Below, one piece after another: positions 36,426-45,203 of a stretch of DNA of 64,000 nt. Location of the stretch: assembly GCA_944326855.1 (NCBI GenBank), contig CALVFO010000010.1:27012-91011 (forward strand), written 5' to 3'. A program made the translations under genes and the position numbers. Numbering within the stretch: the first letter of the stretch is position 1; every line of letters begins with the position of its first letter. Below the pieces are notes generated by a model. It had not been told where the DNA came from. It saw only the letters and a list, made by a program, of their open reading frames with translations, and made no database searches. This stretch comes from an uncultured Alistipes sp. (lineage in GTDB: Bacteria; Bacteroidota; Bacteroidia; Bacteroidales; Rikenellaceae).

Positions 36426-38282
36426 ATGCAAAATATGTTAAAAAGTTCGCTTCGTCGCATTGAGTTGTTGGCGCCGGTTCGGGATCTGGAACACGGGAAA
36501 GCGGCCGTATTGTGCGGAGCGGATGCGTTGTATGTGGGGGCACCTCGTTTCGGAGCCCGGGCTGCGGTCGGGGTGGAGGAAGCACAGATCGCGGAATTGT
36601 GCCGTTTTGCACATCGTTATCGGGTGCGGGTTTATGTGGCGATGAACACCGTGCTGTATGAACAGGAATTAGCTGAGGCCGAACGGATGGTACATCGTCT
36701 GTGGCAGGTCGGGGCCGATGCCCTGATTGTGCAGGATCTGGCCTTTTTGCGGATGGACCTGCCACCCATCGAACTGCATGCTTCTACCCAGATGTTCAAT
36801 GCCGATCTTGCGCGGACGGCTTTCTGGGCCGGTGCGGGATTCAGTCGGGTCATTCTGGAAAGGGCGTTGACGCTGGAAGAAATCGAACGGATCGCCCGAG
36901 GAACCGAGGCGGAAATCGAAGCCTTTATCCATGGGGCGATTTGTGTGGGATATAGCGGCCGTTGTTACATGAGCCGTACAATGAGCGCTCGCAGTGGGAA
37001 TCGGGGCGATTGTTCCCAGTCGTGTCGGTTGCCTTACAATCTGCTGGATGAGCAGTTCCGCCCGTTGATGCGCGACAAACACCTGCTTTCGGTGCGGGAT
37101 CTGAACCTGAGCGGGCATTTGGAAGCGATGATCGACGCCGGGGTTACCTCGTTCAAGATCGAAGGGCGCCTCAAGGATATGAACTATGTGCGGAATGTGG
37201 TGGGGTGGTATCGTCGCGAGTTGGACGAGATCATCGCCCGTCGGAACGATCTTCAGCGCGCTTCGGTCGGGGAATCGATGCTGGAATTTGCGCCCGATCC
37301 GGCCAAGAGCTTTTCCCGGGGTGCAACGACTTATTATTTGGACGGTCGGGTTCCGGATGTCTCCTCGTTCGATACGCCCAAGTCCATGGGGGAACGTTTG
37401 GGACGGGTCGTACGGGTCGGTCGCGATCGGGTGGAACTGGATACGCTCCAGGAATTGGCTTCCGGGGACGGGATCTGTTTCCGGGGGGCGGACGGCGTTC
37501 TGATCGGTACCCATGTCAACCGATGTGAGGGAAAGTGGGTGTATCCGAACCGGATGGAGGGTTTACGGCCGGGAGTATGGTTGTATCGCAATTACGACCA
37601 TCGTTTCGTGTCGGCCGTCAGCCGGAGTCGCTTCAAACGGATCATTCCCTTGTCGGGTTCCGTGAAGGTGGAGAGCGAAACGGTGCGTTTGCGGCTCAGC
37701 GACGGCACTGTGAGCGCCGAAGCGGCCTTGACCGGGAGTTTCGAACCGGCCCGTCAGGAAAAACAGGCCGAAGAGACCTTGCGGACGCAACTGGCCCGGA
37801 TGGGGGAGAGTATTTATCGACTCGATACCTTGGAAGTGCTTTCTTCCCCCATGCGTTTTGTGCCGGCTTCGGTGTTGTCCAGTTTGCGGCGCGAGGCGAT
37901 TGCCGCTTTGGATCGGGCCCGAGAGGAGGCTTATGTCCGTCGAACCCGAAAACCGGAAGATCGAAACCTGCCTTTTCCGGTTGAAACGCTCTCCGGGGCG
38001 GAGAATGTGACCAATTCGTTGGCGGAACGTTTCTATCGGGAACATGGCGTACGAACGATCGAGCCGGGTTATGACTTAAGGGAAGATTTGCGGGACCGGA
38101 CCGTGATGCGTATGCGTTATTGTTTGCGTCGGGAGTTGGGATGGTGCCTGAAAGAGAAACCCTCTTATCGCGGGCGACTTTATTTGGAACATGGAGGTTA
38201 TCTCTATGAGTTGCATTTTGATTGCGCTCGATGCGGCATGGAACTGATCTATCGGGGCCGCCGGGATCGCGGAGGAAAATGA
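36426..38282 (+). CDS. U32-family (collagenase-like) protein
   Basis: A 618-residue U32-family protein. The N-terminal domain is ELLAPVRDLEHGKAAVLCGA then DALYVGAPRFGAR, and the family signature EAFIHGAICVGYSGRCYMSR lies near residue 170, with more cysteines in NRGDCSQSCRLPY. A C-terminal cysteine pair (FDCARCGMEL) is also present. Characterised relatives (RlhA, TrhP) hydroxylate RNA, so RNA modification is more likely than proteolysis. The stop overlaps an ATG as ATGA inside a short tandem duplication before the methyltransferase gene. Confidence 0.9.
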   Translation: MQNMLKSSLRRIELLAPVRDLEHGKAAVLCGADALYVGAPRFGARAAVGVEEAQIAELCRFAHRYRVRVYVAMNTVLYEQELAEAERMVHRLWQVGADALIVQDLAFLRMDLPPIELHASTQMFNADLARTAFWAGAGFSRVILERALTLEEIERIARGTEAEIEAFIHGAICVGYSGRCYMSRTMSARSGNRGDCSQSCRLPYNLLDEQFRPLMRDKHLLSVRDLNLSGHLEAMIDAGVTSFKIEGRLKDMNYVRNVVGWYRRELDEIIARRNDLQRASVGESMLEFAPDPAKSFSRGATTYYLDGRVPDVSSFDTPKSMGERLGRVVRVGRDRVELDTLQELASGDGICFRGADGVLIGTHVNRCEGKWVYPNRMEGLRPGVWLYRNYDHRFVSAVSRSRFKRIIPLSGSVKVESETVRLRLSDGTVSAEAALTGSFEPARQEKQAEETLRTQLARMGESIYRLDTLEVLSSPMRFVPASVLSSLRREAIAALDRAREEAYVRRTRKPEDRNLPFPVETLSGAENVTNSLAERFYREHGVRTIEPGYDLREDLRDRTVMRMRYCLRRELGWCLKEKPSYRGRLYLEHGGYLYELHFDCARCGMELIYRGRRDRGGK

Positions 38283-38312
38283 CGGAAGAATCGCGGAGAA
38301 AATGACGGAAGA
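38266..38312 (+). repeat. Tandem duplication at U32/methyltransferase junction
   Basis: Copy 1 (38266-38289) and copy 2 (38290-38312) differ by one G: ATCGCGGAG(G)AAAATGACGG then AAGA. Each copy contains an ATGA. The first overlaps the U32 stop and opens an eight-codon frame (MTEESRRK) that stops at the second ATGA, where the methyltransferase starts. Confidence 0.85.
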
Positions 38313-39231
38313 TATGGAAGACCGGATTACGATACAGAGCCCGCAAGGATGGGCTGATTATGAACTGTTGGACAGTGGGGCCTACGAAAAATTGGAACGT
38401 TTCGGTCCGTATGTGGTGGCTCGACCCGAGCCTCAGGCCGTGTGGGATCGGTCGCTTTCGGAGGCTGAATGGATTGAACGGGCGGATGCCTATTTCCGGC
38501 GGGATAAAACGGCCCGGGCCGGTGAGGAGCGCGGTCAGTGGACCTGCCGTCGGGGCATGCCCGACCGCTGGTGGGTGAATTACGAATGCGGGAACCTGAA
38601 GTTGAAAATGCGTTTGGGGCTGACGGCTTTCAAACATGTGGGGCTTTTCCCTGAACAGGCCGGGAACTGGCATTTTATCGACGAACGGTTACGGATGCTG
38701 ACCCCTCTTTTGCCGCAGGGGGAGGAACCTCGGGTATTGAATCTTTTTGCCTACACCGGAGGGGCTACGCTGGCGGCCCGGAGGGCCGGAGCCCAGGTGA
38801 CCCATGTTGATTCGGTGAAACCGGTGGTGAGTTGGGCACGGGAGAACATGGAGGCTTCGCAGTTGGACGGCGTACGCTGGATGGTGGAAGATGCGCTGAA
38901 ATTTGCTCGACGTGAAGTGAAACGGGGCAAAACCTATCAAGGCATTGTTCTCGACCCGCCGGCTTACGGACGGGGTCCTGAAGGTGAACGTTGGATTTTG
39001 GAAGAGAACATCAACGAGATGTTGAGCCTGTGCGGTCGGTTACTCGAAAAACGACATTCGTTTTTGGTGCTCAATCTCTATTCGATGGGGATGTCGCCCC
39101 TGCTGGCCCGGACGGCCTTGCGGCAATTGGTGGGCGAAAGTTCCGGAGAACAGATGGGCGAGTTCGCTTTTGCCGATCCCTTTGGAAAAATGTTGCCCTT
39201 GGGAGTCTATTGCCGTCTGTGGCGCGATTGA
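38302..39231 (+). CDS. Class I SAM-dependent rRNA-type methyltransferase (RlmI/K-like)
   Basis: A 309-residue methyltransferase of the Methyltrans_SAM group (PF10672), related to RlmI and RlmK C-terminal domains. SAM-binding motif I is LNLFAYTGGATLAARRAGA, and the catalytic NPPY-like motif is LDPPAYGRGPEG, suggesting cytosine or guanine methylation of 23S rRNA. The N-terminal 120 residues lack a PUA domain. A second in-frame ATG lies four codons in. Coupling to the U32 gene through overlapping ATGA signals suggests paired RNA-modifying roles. Confidence 0.85.
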   Translation: MTEDMEDRITIQSPQGWADYELLDSGAYEKLERFGPYVVARPEPQAVWDRSLSEAEWIERADAYFRRDKTARAGEERGQWTCRRGMPDRWWVNYECGNLKLKMRLGLTAFKHVGLFPEQAGNWHFIDERLRMLTPLLPQGEEPRVLNLFAYTGGATLAARRAGAQVTHVDSVKPVVSWARENMEASQLDGVRWMVEDALKFARREVKRGKTYQGIVLDPPAYGRGPEGERWILEENINEMLSLCGRLLEKRHSFLVLNLYSMGMSPLLARTALRQLVGESSGEQMGEFAFADPFGKMLPLGVYCRLWRD

Positions 39232-39348
39232 TCGGAATCTGCACGATCACGAATCTGACGGTCGGGTCTTGTGTGGGATCCGACCGTTTTGTATACAGCC
39301 TGAAAAGTAGACAGTGTCCGGTATTGCGGTGTTGTGATGTCGCGGAAT

Positions 39349-39397
39349 CAAGGAAGCAAAGAAGCAAGAAAGCGAAAAAGCAAAAAAGCGAAAAAAG
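39349..39397 (+). repeat. Low-complexity purine tract
   Basis: About 50 bases of imperfect GCAAARAA-type units between the convergent methyltransferase and transporter genes. It has no clear stem and no T run. Confidence 0.5.
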
Positions 39398-39453
39398 GTG
39401 TGCTTCGAGTGCAAATCGAAATCAGGTGTCAGATGGAATTTGTAATCAGAGTT

Positions 39454-40407
39454 TTAGACCGTGTTTTCGGAAGCGTGTCGGCGGAGTGTTTGGGTGTCCT
39501 TATGCCGTTTATGCCATAATTGCCAGCTGTTGATCGTGTTTTGCCAGACGACGTACGAGGCGGCACCCACCGAGGTGATGGGGTTGAGGTAAGTCTGGGC
39601 CATCCAGATGGCCAGTACGGTGTTTTTCTGGCCCAGCCCCTGAGCGCCGGCAATGCGGTTGGCAAAGTGGGACCCGATACGTCGGCCGATCAGAAACTGT
39701 AGGATGCATACGACAAGCGAGCCGAAAGCGATCCAGATTTCCCGGTTGTAGTTGGCGGCCTGTTGTTCTACCAGAAAAGCAACGGTCCGTCCCATGACGA
39801 TGGTCAGCGACAACGCCCACAGGTAAAATGAAATTTGTTGATTACGGCGCAGGCGTTCGTGGATACGGGGGGTGAAGCGTTTGAGGGCGATCACCAGCAG
39901 GAAAGGCAGAATCAGCAACGGAAACATTTGGCGACAGATGATTCCGAACGATTGGAAAAACGGCATGGAGACGTGTTCTCCGATCCAGGAGAAGATCAGC
40001 GGGGAGATCAACGCCACCGTAAAATTGCTCAGCAGACAGTAGGTAGCCAGTGTCGAGATACTGCCGCCCAGCATGCCGGTGATGACGGCGGCCGAGGTGG
40101 CCGTGGGAACCAGCACGCAGATGAAAACCCCTTGGGCGATGATCGGGTCGAACAGGCAGACGAGTCCATATATCGCCAGCGAACCGAAGACCTGCATGGC
40201 CAGCAGACTGAGGTAGAATCGGGGCATTCGGATGCGGTGGAAGGTCAGCTTGGAGTAGGGGGCCAGCAGCATCAGAAAAATCAGGTAGGGGGTCAGGAAG
40301 GCCAGCGAGGAGAAAAAATCGTAAAATAGCGCACCGACGAGCATGGCGATAGGCAACATCCAGGTTTTAAGGCGTTGCAACATAGCCATATTGAAAATGT
40401 GCGCCAT
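39454..40407 (-). CDS. Bile acid:sodium symporter (BASS/SBF)-family transporter
   Basis: A 317-residue membrane protein with about nine or ten helices. FICVLVPTATSAAVITGMLG followed by GSISTLATYCLLSNFTVALI is the characteristic crossover region of the bile-acid symporter superfamily. LGQKNTVLAIWMAQTYLNPI lies in the second repeat, where family members carry a sodium-site motif. The start at 40407 was chosen because the promoter (40432-40462) lies within the upstream extension of the frame. Substrate unknown; many bacterial members move organic acids rather than bile acids. Confidence 0.82.
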   Translation of the reverse strand: MAHIFNMAMLQRLKTWMLPIAMLVGALFYDFFSSLAFLTPYLIFLMLLAPYSKLTFHRIRMPRFYLSLLAMQVFGSLAIYGLVCLFDPIIAQGVFICVLVPTATSAAVITGMLGGSISTLATYCLLSNFTVALISPLIFSWIGEHVSMPFFQSFGIICRQMFPLLILPFLLVIALKRFTPRIHERLRRNQQISFYLWALSLTIVMGRTVAFLVEQQAANYNREIWIAFGSLVVCILQFLIGRRIGSHFANRIAGAQGLGQKNTVLAIWMAQTYLNPITSVGAASYVVWQNTINSWQLWHKRHKDTQTLRRHASENTV

Positions 40408-40431
40408 GATTTCGGGTTTTGAAAAACATCG

Positions 40432-40462
40432 CAAAGTAAAAAATATTTCCGCCCAATTCAAA
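40432..40462 (-). promoter_or_regulatory. Promoter of BASS-family transporter
   Basis: Minus strand: TTTG (40459-40462), 19 bases, then TTACTTTG (40432-40439), one mismatch from TAnnTTTG. The start point near 40425 rules out the longer start of the transporter gene. Confidence 0.6.
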
Positions 40463-40790
40463 ACGACGGCACGGACTCTTCGGTGGGATCGTGCTTCAGA
40501 ACGGTTGTCAGAGAGGGAATGACAAGCGAGGGTCGAAGCCTCTTTTTGTAGTCCGACAGATGGATCGGGGATGCTGGAGAAGAGTGTTTCAACGAGCCCG
40601 GGAAGCGAGTTTTGTGGGTTCGGGTGGAGTTTCTCCGGGTACGTGAGAGCGAGGTGGAAAGAAAGTCTCCGGAGTGGTTTCCGTATGTGGGGTCAGGGCG
40701 GAGAGAATAGATCACGTGCAGCCTCTAAGAACGGATCGGAACGGGAATCGATGGGTGTGTGTCGGGTCTTAAAACGATCGAATTGTATGG
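40463..40790. other. Intergenic stretch without a recognisable gene
   Basis: About 330 bases between the transporter promoter and the terminator of the next minus-strand operon. Short frames on both strands carry no motif. I see nothing else in it. Confidence 0.4.
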
Positions 40791-40821
40791 AAAAGCCCTG
40801 CCCAATTATGGGCAGGGCTTT
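40791..40821 (-). terminator. Intrinsic terminator of lolD-like/lipoprotein unit
   Basis: A perfect 12-bp stem (AAAGCCCTGCCC with GGGCAGGGCTTT, loop AATTAT on the plus strand). On the minus strand it ends in TTTT. It lies 25 bases after the lipoprotein stop. Confidence 0.9.
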
Positions 40822-40845
40822 GTCAAAAGATCGGCGCGATGCGGG

Positions 40846-41562
40846 TTATTCGCTCAGAATGGATACGTCGCGAATGACGCAGGCGGCCGGATGACCCACC
40901 AGTCCGCGCAGCCGGATACCGAGGTGACCACCCGGCAGAATATTGGGGTCTTCCACGGAAACCACGGACTGACCGTCTACCTTCAACCACAATTTCTGAC
41001 CGACACGACCTACCTCTACGTCATAATATACGCCGGGGATCATGTTGTCCCGTTCAGCAATCACCAGTTGGCCGAGTTTGGGATTTTTGTTGATGAACGG
41101 AGCGGTGGCGTGAGGCGAGTTGCGGAAAGCCACGAAATAGTTGTCTTTGGTCAGGATGGGAGCCATACTGCCGTCGTAGTCCTTGGGCCAGGTCAGGTCC
41201 GTGGAGGGGCCTTCGTCGGACATGCACAGCAGGTTGACCAGCACCGTGGCGGCATTCAGCGGCATGATTTTGTAGCGCATCACGACATCCCCCTGATAGG
41301 ATTGAGGCGTGAACAACCCGACGCCTTGCGAATTTTCGCCTTCCTGCAGGCAGATTTGACGTCCCGATTCGTTGTATACCTGGCCGATTCCGTTGAATGT
41401 CCAGCCCAACAGATCGTCCAGACTGAATTTCGTCTCTTTGAGATGGGAGGTTTGTACCGTGTCGGCGGATACGGCGGTGTTTTGAGAAGCGGTCGGGGCG
41501 CCGGACTGGCAGGCGGCCAATCCCAAAGCGCAGAACAGAGCTAAGATTCCGTGTTTTTTCAT
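40846..41562 (-). CDS. Jelly-roll (LamG/DUF1961-like) lipoprotein
   Basis: A 238-residue lipoprotein (MKKHGILALFCALGLAAC, C18). After a Ser/Thr linker the body is a concanavalin-like beta-sandwich: QGDVVMRYKIMPLNAATVLV, YFVAFRNSPHATAPFINKNP, YYDVEVGRVGQKLWLKVDGQ and GGHLGIRLRGL. The arrangement recalls DUF1961 (YesU) and DUF1080, families of sugar-binding or sugar-cleaving proteins, but no catalytic set is certain. It follows the LolD-like gene by 19 bases and is the last gene before a strong terminator. Confidence 0.65.
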   Translation of the reverse strand: MKKHGILALFCALGLAACQSGAPTASQNTAVSADTVQTSHLKETKFSLDDLLGWTFNGIGQVYNESGRQICLQEGENSQGVGLFTPQSYQGDVVMRYKIMPLNAATVLVNLLCMSDEGPSTDLTWPKDYDGSMAPILTKDNYFVAFRNSPHATAPFINKNPKLGQLVIAERDNMIPGVYYDVEVGRVGQKLWLKVDGQSVVSVEDPNILPGGHLGIRLRGLVGHPAACVIRDVSILSE

Positions 41563-41581
41563 GAAGTTCGGTTTTATGTAT

Positions 41582-42256
41582 TTACAGGTTTGGCGTAGCG
41601 GGATGGATCAGTCCGTCGACCATTTCGATCCGGCGGTCCGACATCTGAGCGAGTTGTTCGTCATGGGTGACGATCACGACGGTCTGACCGAGCGTGTCGC
41701 GCAGGGTAAAGAACAAGCGGTGGATTTCTTCCTTGTTTTTGGTGTCGAGGTTGCCCGAGGGTTCATCGGCCAGCAAGACCGCCGGGGCGTTGATCAGCGC
41801 CCGGGCAATGGCAACGCGTTGTTGTTCGCCTCCGGACAGTTCGGCAGGTTTGTGGTTCAGCCGATGACTCAGGCCCAGCATTTCCAGCAGCTCTCGGGCT
41901 CGGGATTCGACCTCTTCGCGAGGCCGTTCGGCGATATAGCCCGGAATACAGACGTTCTCATAGGCGGAAAATTCGGGCAGCAGGTGGTGGAATTGAAACA
42001 CGAATCCGATGCGGGTGTTCCGGAACCGGGACAACTCCCGGTCGGAAAGTGTATGGACGGCCACTCCGTCGAGTGTAATTTCGCCCGAAGTGGGGCGACT
42101 CAACGTGCCCAGAATTTGTAACAGGGTTGTTTTCCCGGCTCCGCTGGGGCCGACGATCGAAACGACCTCTCCGGACTGAATGCTCAGATCGATGCCTTTG
42201 AGCACTTCCAGCGTGCCGAAACTTTTGTGAATGTCTTTGGTCTGAATGATTTCCAT
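41582..42256 (-). CDS. lolD: LolD-like ABC transporter ATP-binding protein
   Basis: A 224-residue ATPase of the MacB/LolD group, powering lipoprotein release or a MacB-like exporter at the inner membrane. Walker A is GPSGAGKTT, the signature is [16 protein letters not shown], and Walker B is [12 protein letters not shown]; the LolD-type Q-loop region [16 protein letters not shown] is present. The start at 42256 ([13 protein letters not shown]) is used; the frame is open further upstream with no family resemblance. The membrane partner (LolC/E) is not adjacent, so the symbol rests on the ATPase alone. Confidence 0.85.
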   Translation of the reverse strand: MEIIQTKDIHKSFGTLEVLKGIDLSIQSGEVVSIVGPSGAGKTTLLQILGTLSRPTSGEITLDGVAVHTLSDRELSRFRNTRIGFVFQFHHLLPEFSAYENVCIPGYIAERPREEVESRARELLEMLGLSHRLNHKPAELSGGEQQRVAIARALINAPAVLLADEPSGNLDTKNKEEIHRLFFTLRDTLGQTVVIVTHDEQLAQMSDRRIEMVDGLIHPATPNL

Positions 42257-42362
42257 GCGTGGATGTTGGACTAAATCCGGAACCATGACACCAGGGGGCT
42301 CCGTCTGCGAAGATAACAAAAAATGCGATATTCCGAAGGTACGTTGGGGCTTTGTGCCGGAT

Positions 42363-43205
42363 TTATCGGATGGGATTGTTTTTCCGGAAGGTCTCAAACA
42401 GTCGGATCACTTCGACGGCCGGACGGGTGTCGTGTACCCGCAGGATGACGGCGCCTTGACGCAGGCATTCCCAGTGGAGGGCCGTGGTGCCGTTGAGCGA
42501 TTCGGCGGGAGAGGATTCCAGTATTTTGTAAATCATGCTTTTGCGGGATATGCCGGCCAGAATGGGACAGCCCAGCTCGCCGAGACGGTGCAGTCCGGCA
42601 AGCAGTTCGTAATTCTGTTCGGTGGTTTTGGCAAATCCGAATCCGGGGTCGAGAATTACTTCCCGAACACCGCTTTGGTATAGCCGGTCGCGTTTGAGGC
42701 GCAAATCGTCGAGAATTTCGGCACACAGATCGTTGTAGTGCGTCAGACTTTGCATGGTGTCGGGTTTACCGCGCATGTGCATGGCGATAAACGGCAGGGC
42801 CAAGGTGGCCGCTGTCGAAAACATCTCGGCATCAGCATCGCCGCCCGTAATGTCATTGACGATACAGGGTCCGTGTCGACGGACGATTTCCCGAACCGTT
42901 TCGCTGCGGAAGGTGTCCAGCGAAACCGGTATCTGGGGCCAGTCGTGGCGAATGATCCGCAATGCGCGGTCGATGCGGGCGATCTCTTCTTCCGGCGGAA
43001 CGTCTTCGGCTCCCGGTCGGGAAGAATAACCCCCGACATCCAGGATGGAGGCACCCTGTTCAACGGCTTCGGCAATGCGATGCCGGATTTGGGCTTCGTC
43101 CGGCGTGCGGCTCTCGGCGTAAAAGGAATCAGGGGTGACATTGACGATGGTCATGACCACCGGATGACTCAGGTCGAGGGTTTGTTCTCCGACGTGCAGA
43201 ATCAT
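42363..43205 (-). CDS. folP: Dihydropteroate synthase
   Basis: A 280-residue TIM-barrel enzyme joining p-aminobenzoate to the pterin diphosphate in folate synthesis. Conserved blocks are all visible: [56 protein letters not shown] and GISRKSM. Length is normal. Its ATG overlaps the coaE stop by 4 bases, so it is the third gene of the ybbR-like/coaE/folP unit. Confidence 0.97.
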   Translation of the reverse strand: MILHVGEQTLDLSHPVVMTIVNVTPDSFYAESRTPDEAQIRHRIAEAVEQGASILDVGGYSSRPGAEDVPPEEEIARIDRALRIIRHDWPQIPVSLDTFRSETVREIVRRHGPCIVNDITGGDADAEMFSTAATLALPFIAMHMRGKPDTMQSLTHYNDLCAEILDDLRLKRDRLYQSGVREVILDPGFGFAKTTEQNYELLAGLHRLGELGCPILAGISRKSMIYKILESSPAESLNGTTALHWECLRQGAVILRVHDTRPAVEVIRLFETFRKNNPIR

Positions 43206-43783
43206 AGTTGCAAGAGTTGATGGTGTAGGTCCAGAATCTGGGGAATCAGCAATTCCCGCTCGTCGGACTGCAAGATGTAGTCGGCTCTGCGGATGCGTTC
43301 TTCGTCGCTCATCTGGTTGGCGATACGGGCCCGGACGGCCGCTTCGTCCCGATGGTCCCGGAGGCAGACCCGGCGGATGCGGATCGCTTCGGGGGCGATT
43401 ACGGCTACCGTACGGTCCATCAGTCGGTCGGCCCCGCTTTCAAACAAGATGGCCGATTCTTCGATGACGTAGGGGCTGCGTTGTGATTCAGCCCATTGCT
43501 CAAAATCGCGTTCGACGGCCGGGTGAACGATGGCGTTAAGACGATGTAACAGTTCGGGATCTTCGAATACCCGGGCGGAGACATAGGCCCGGTCGAGTCC
43601 GTCGGAAGTATAGGCCTCAGGACCCAGCAAGTCGCCGATACGGGATCGTAAAACGGCGTCCGTATTCATCAGGTGTTTGGCTTCGCGGTCCGAATCGTAA
43701 CAGGGAATGTCCAGCAGGGAAAATACCCGGCACACGGTGCTTTTCCCACTTCCGATGCCGCCGGTAATGCCGATTTTAATCAT
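43202..43783 (-). CDS. coaE: Dephospho-CoA kinase
   Basis: A 193-residue P-loop kinase that phosphorylates dephospho-CoA in the last step of coenzyme A synthesis. The P-loop is TGGIGSGKST near residue 7. YDSDREAKHLM matches the family's DAD-type active-site region, and VIEESAILFESGA its LL/F-E motif. It overlaps the upstream ybbR-like gene by 8 bases and folP by 4, so all three are translationally coupled. Confidence 0.95.
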   Translation of the reverse strand: MIKIGITGGIGSGKSTVCRVFSLLDIPCYDSDREAKHLMNTDAVLRSRIGDLLGPEAYTSDGLDRAYVSARVFEDPELLHRLNAIVHPAVERDFEQWAESQRSPYVIEESAILFESGADRLMDRTVAVIAPEAIRIRRVCLRDHRDEAAVRARIANQMSDEERIRRADYILQSDERELLIPQILDLHHQLLQL

Positions 43784-44195
43784 CTTCTTTTTGACGGAAT
43801 TCGATTTCGACGGGAGATTCGACCGAAAGGATTTTTAGGTCGGATATTTTGGTGGAAATGCTGTTTTGCAGCGAAAAGGATGAGATTTCATAAGTCCCGG
43901 GCGTAATGGCCGAGGGGGTGATGGTCACATTGTCGCTGGAAAGGGTGACCATGTTTTTGCGGGGAGCCATGCGGTGCAGCAGAATCTGATAACCGACTCC
44001 CTCCACGCCGCAGCGCACCGAATAATAGGTGCTGTCGATCTTGACCGGGATGTTGATTTCGGTGGTGTAGGTATAACTCAGTTTGATGACGTACCACAGA
44101 ATGAACGACATCAGCAGCAACATGTAGAACACCGGGTTGCTGAAACGTCGGATCACGGCCCGAATGTATATGAGCGTTTTACGAGAAGCGGACAT
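43776..44195 (-). CDS. Short YbbR/CdaR-like membrane protein
   Basis: A 139-residue protein with one N-terminal membrane helix (NPVFYMLLLMSFILWYVIKL) and an extracytoplasmic beta domain with YbbR-like strands (INIPVKIDSTYYSV..., ITPSAITPGTYEIS). YbbR proteins are several-domain partners of diadenylate cyclase; this one is a single short domain, so the assignment is tentative. The start at 44195 is supported by a -7 box at 44267-44274. It overlaps coaE by 8 bases and leads the operon. In related genomes a YbbR protein often precedes coaE. Confidence 0.6.
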   Translation of the reverse strand: MSASRKTLIYIRAVIRRFSNPVFYMLLLMSFILWYVIKLSYTYTTEINIPVKIDSTYYSVRCGVEGVGYQILLHRMAPRKNMVTLSSDNVTITPSAITPGTYEISSFSLQNSISTKISDLKILSVESPVEIEFRQKEDD

Positions 44196-44266
44196 GAGGC
44201 ACGATTTGAAGTCCGGAGGATCGGCACGTACAACGGCGGGCAGATCCGGGAACGGGTTGTTTACGG

Positions 44267-44274
44267 CAAAGTAA
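44267..44274 (-). promoter_or_regulatory. -7 element of ybbR-like/coaE/folP operon
   Basis: TTACTTTG on the minus strand, one mismatch from TAnnTTTG and identical to the box before the BASS transporter gene. The start point near 44260 gives a 65-base leader to the ATG at 44195. No clear -33 TTG. Confidence 0.45.
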
Positions 44275-44407
44275 ATGAATTTTTCTGAGATTATGAAACC
44301 GGTCGGTCGAGGGATTGTTGTTTCGCTTGGGACGGAATCGGGGAAAAATTCCGGGCGGGTGGAAATTGGTTGAAAGCGGTGATTCGGGTGCGGAACGTTT
44401 GCCCGAT

Positions 44408-44442
44408 AAAAAAACAGGACTGCGGAAACAGTCCTGTTTTTT
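44408..44442 (-). terminator. Terminator of OmpH-like gene (bidirectional form)
   Basis: CAGGACTG and CAGTCCTG form an 8-bp stem around CGGAAA, extended by A7 and T6 runs on either side. It can terminate in both directions; the OmpH-like gene ends 36 bases upstream on the minus strand. Confidence 0.88.
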
Positions 44443-44478
44443 ATGGCTTGCGAGTCCGGTCGCAAAATGACGGCCGAT

Positions 44479-45096
44479 TTATTGGGCAGCTTCCTTTTTG
44501 TCGTTTTTGGGAGCCTTGTCCTTTTCTTCGGCATATTTTTTATTGAGGCCTTCCAGTACGGTGGCGGTGATGTCCAGGGCCGGATTGCCCGAAAGAATAG
44601 GCGAACTTCCCGTGGTGCTCAGAATCAAATCGTACTGATAGTCTTTGTTGAGTTCTTTGATGAATTCGGTGATGCTGTATTGGATCTGGTTGAGCATGAC
44701 CTGTTCTTCTTCGGCCATTTCGCCCATCACCTTGTCGCGGTGCTGCATGAAGTTCTGTTGCTGACGGGTCAGGTCTTCTTCGATGGATTGGGCTTGCGAA
44801 CGAGTCACCAGACCGTTTTGTATTTTTTCCTGATAGTCGCGCATCTGACGTTCCAGTGAACGGCCTTTGTTGGTCAGTTCGGTATCGGCTTTTTGGGCCT
44901 TTTCTTCGTAGGCAGTACGCAGGTCGATGTACATATTGTATTGATTGATCAGCGTATCGATACGGACATAAGCGATTTTCCCGGTCGTGGTCACGGTTTC
45001 GCCAGTGGCTTCGGGAGTTTGAGTAGAGGTGCTTTTTTCGTTGCAGCTGACGGCCAGCAAGGTAAAGGCACATGCGGCGATGAGCAGATTTTTCAT
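44479..45096 (-). CDS. OmpH/Skp-like lipoprotein
   Basis: A 205-residue lipoprotein (MKNLLIAACAFTLLAVSC, C18) with the OmpH/Skp layout: a short strand KIAYVRIDTLINQYNMYIDL, a long charged coiled coil (about residues 60-140, rich in Gln, Glu and Arg), then YDLILSTTGSSPILSGNPAL and DITATVLEGLNKKY. Skp proteins are periplasmic chaperones for outer-membrane proteins. A lipid anchor is unusual for classical Skp but frequent in Bacteroidetes. It is divergent from ruvA, with separate -7 boxes. Confidence 0.88.
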   Translation of the reverse strand: MKNLLIAACAFTLLAVSCNEKSTSTQTPEATGETVTTTGKIAYVRIDTLINQYNMYIDLRTAYEEKAQKADTELTNKGRSLERQMRDYQEKIQNGLVTRSQAQSIEEDLTRQQQNFMQHRDKVMGEMAEEEQVMLNQIQYSITEFIKELNKDYQYDLILSTTGSSPILSGNPALDITATVLEGLNKKYAEEKDKAPKNDKKEAAQ

Positions 45097-45134
45097 AAGA
45101 TTCGAAGGGTTGTTTTAGAAATTTAAATATGCTG

Positions 45135-45142
45135 CAAATATA
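45135..45142 (-). promoter_or_regulatory. -7 element of OmpH-like gene
   Basis: TATATTTG on the minus strand matches TAnnTTTG; the start point is about 30 bases before the ATG. Confidence 0.5.
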
Positions 45143-45163
45143 TAAATATTTCTTTTTGTTCGC

Positions 45164-45171
45164 TAACTTTG
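45164..45171 (+). promoter_or_regulatory. -7 element of ruvA
   Basis: TAACTTTG matches TAnnTTTG; the expected start point near 45178 lies about 26 bases before the ruvA ATG. It is back to back with the OmpH-like promoter in an AT-rich stretch. Confidence 0.55.
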
Positions 45172-45203
45172 TTACCAAATCACCCAATTAGTAGTTTTCT
45201 TCT

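Noticed and set aside
40571-40894. 107-codon plus-strand frame before the jelly-roll lipoprotein
   Set aside because: It runs through the strong terminator and into antisense of the lipoprotein; no recognisable sequence.
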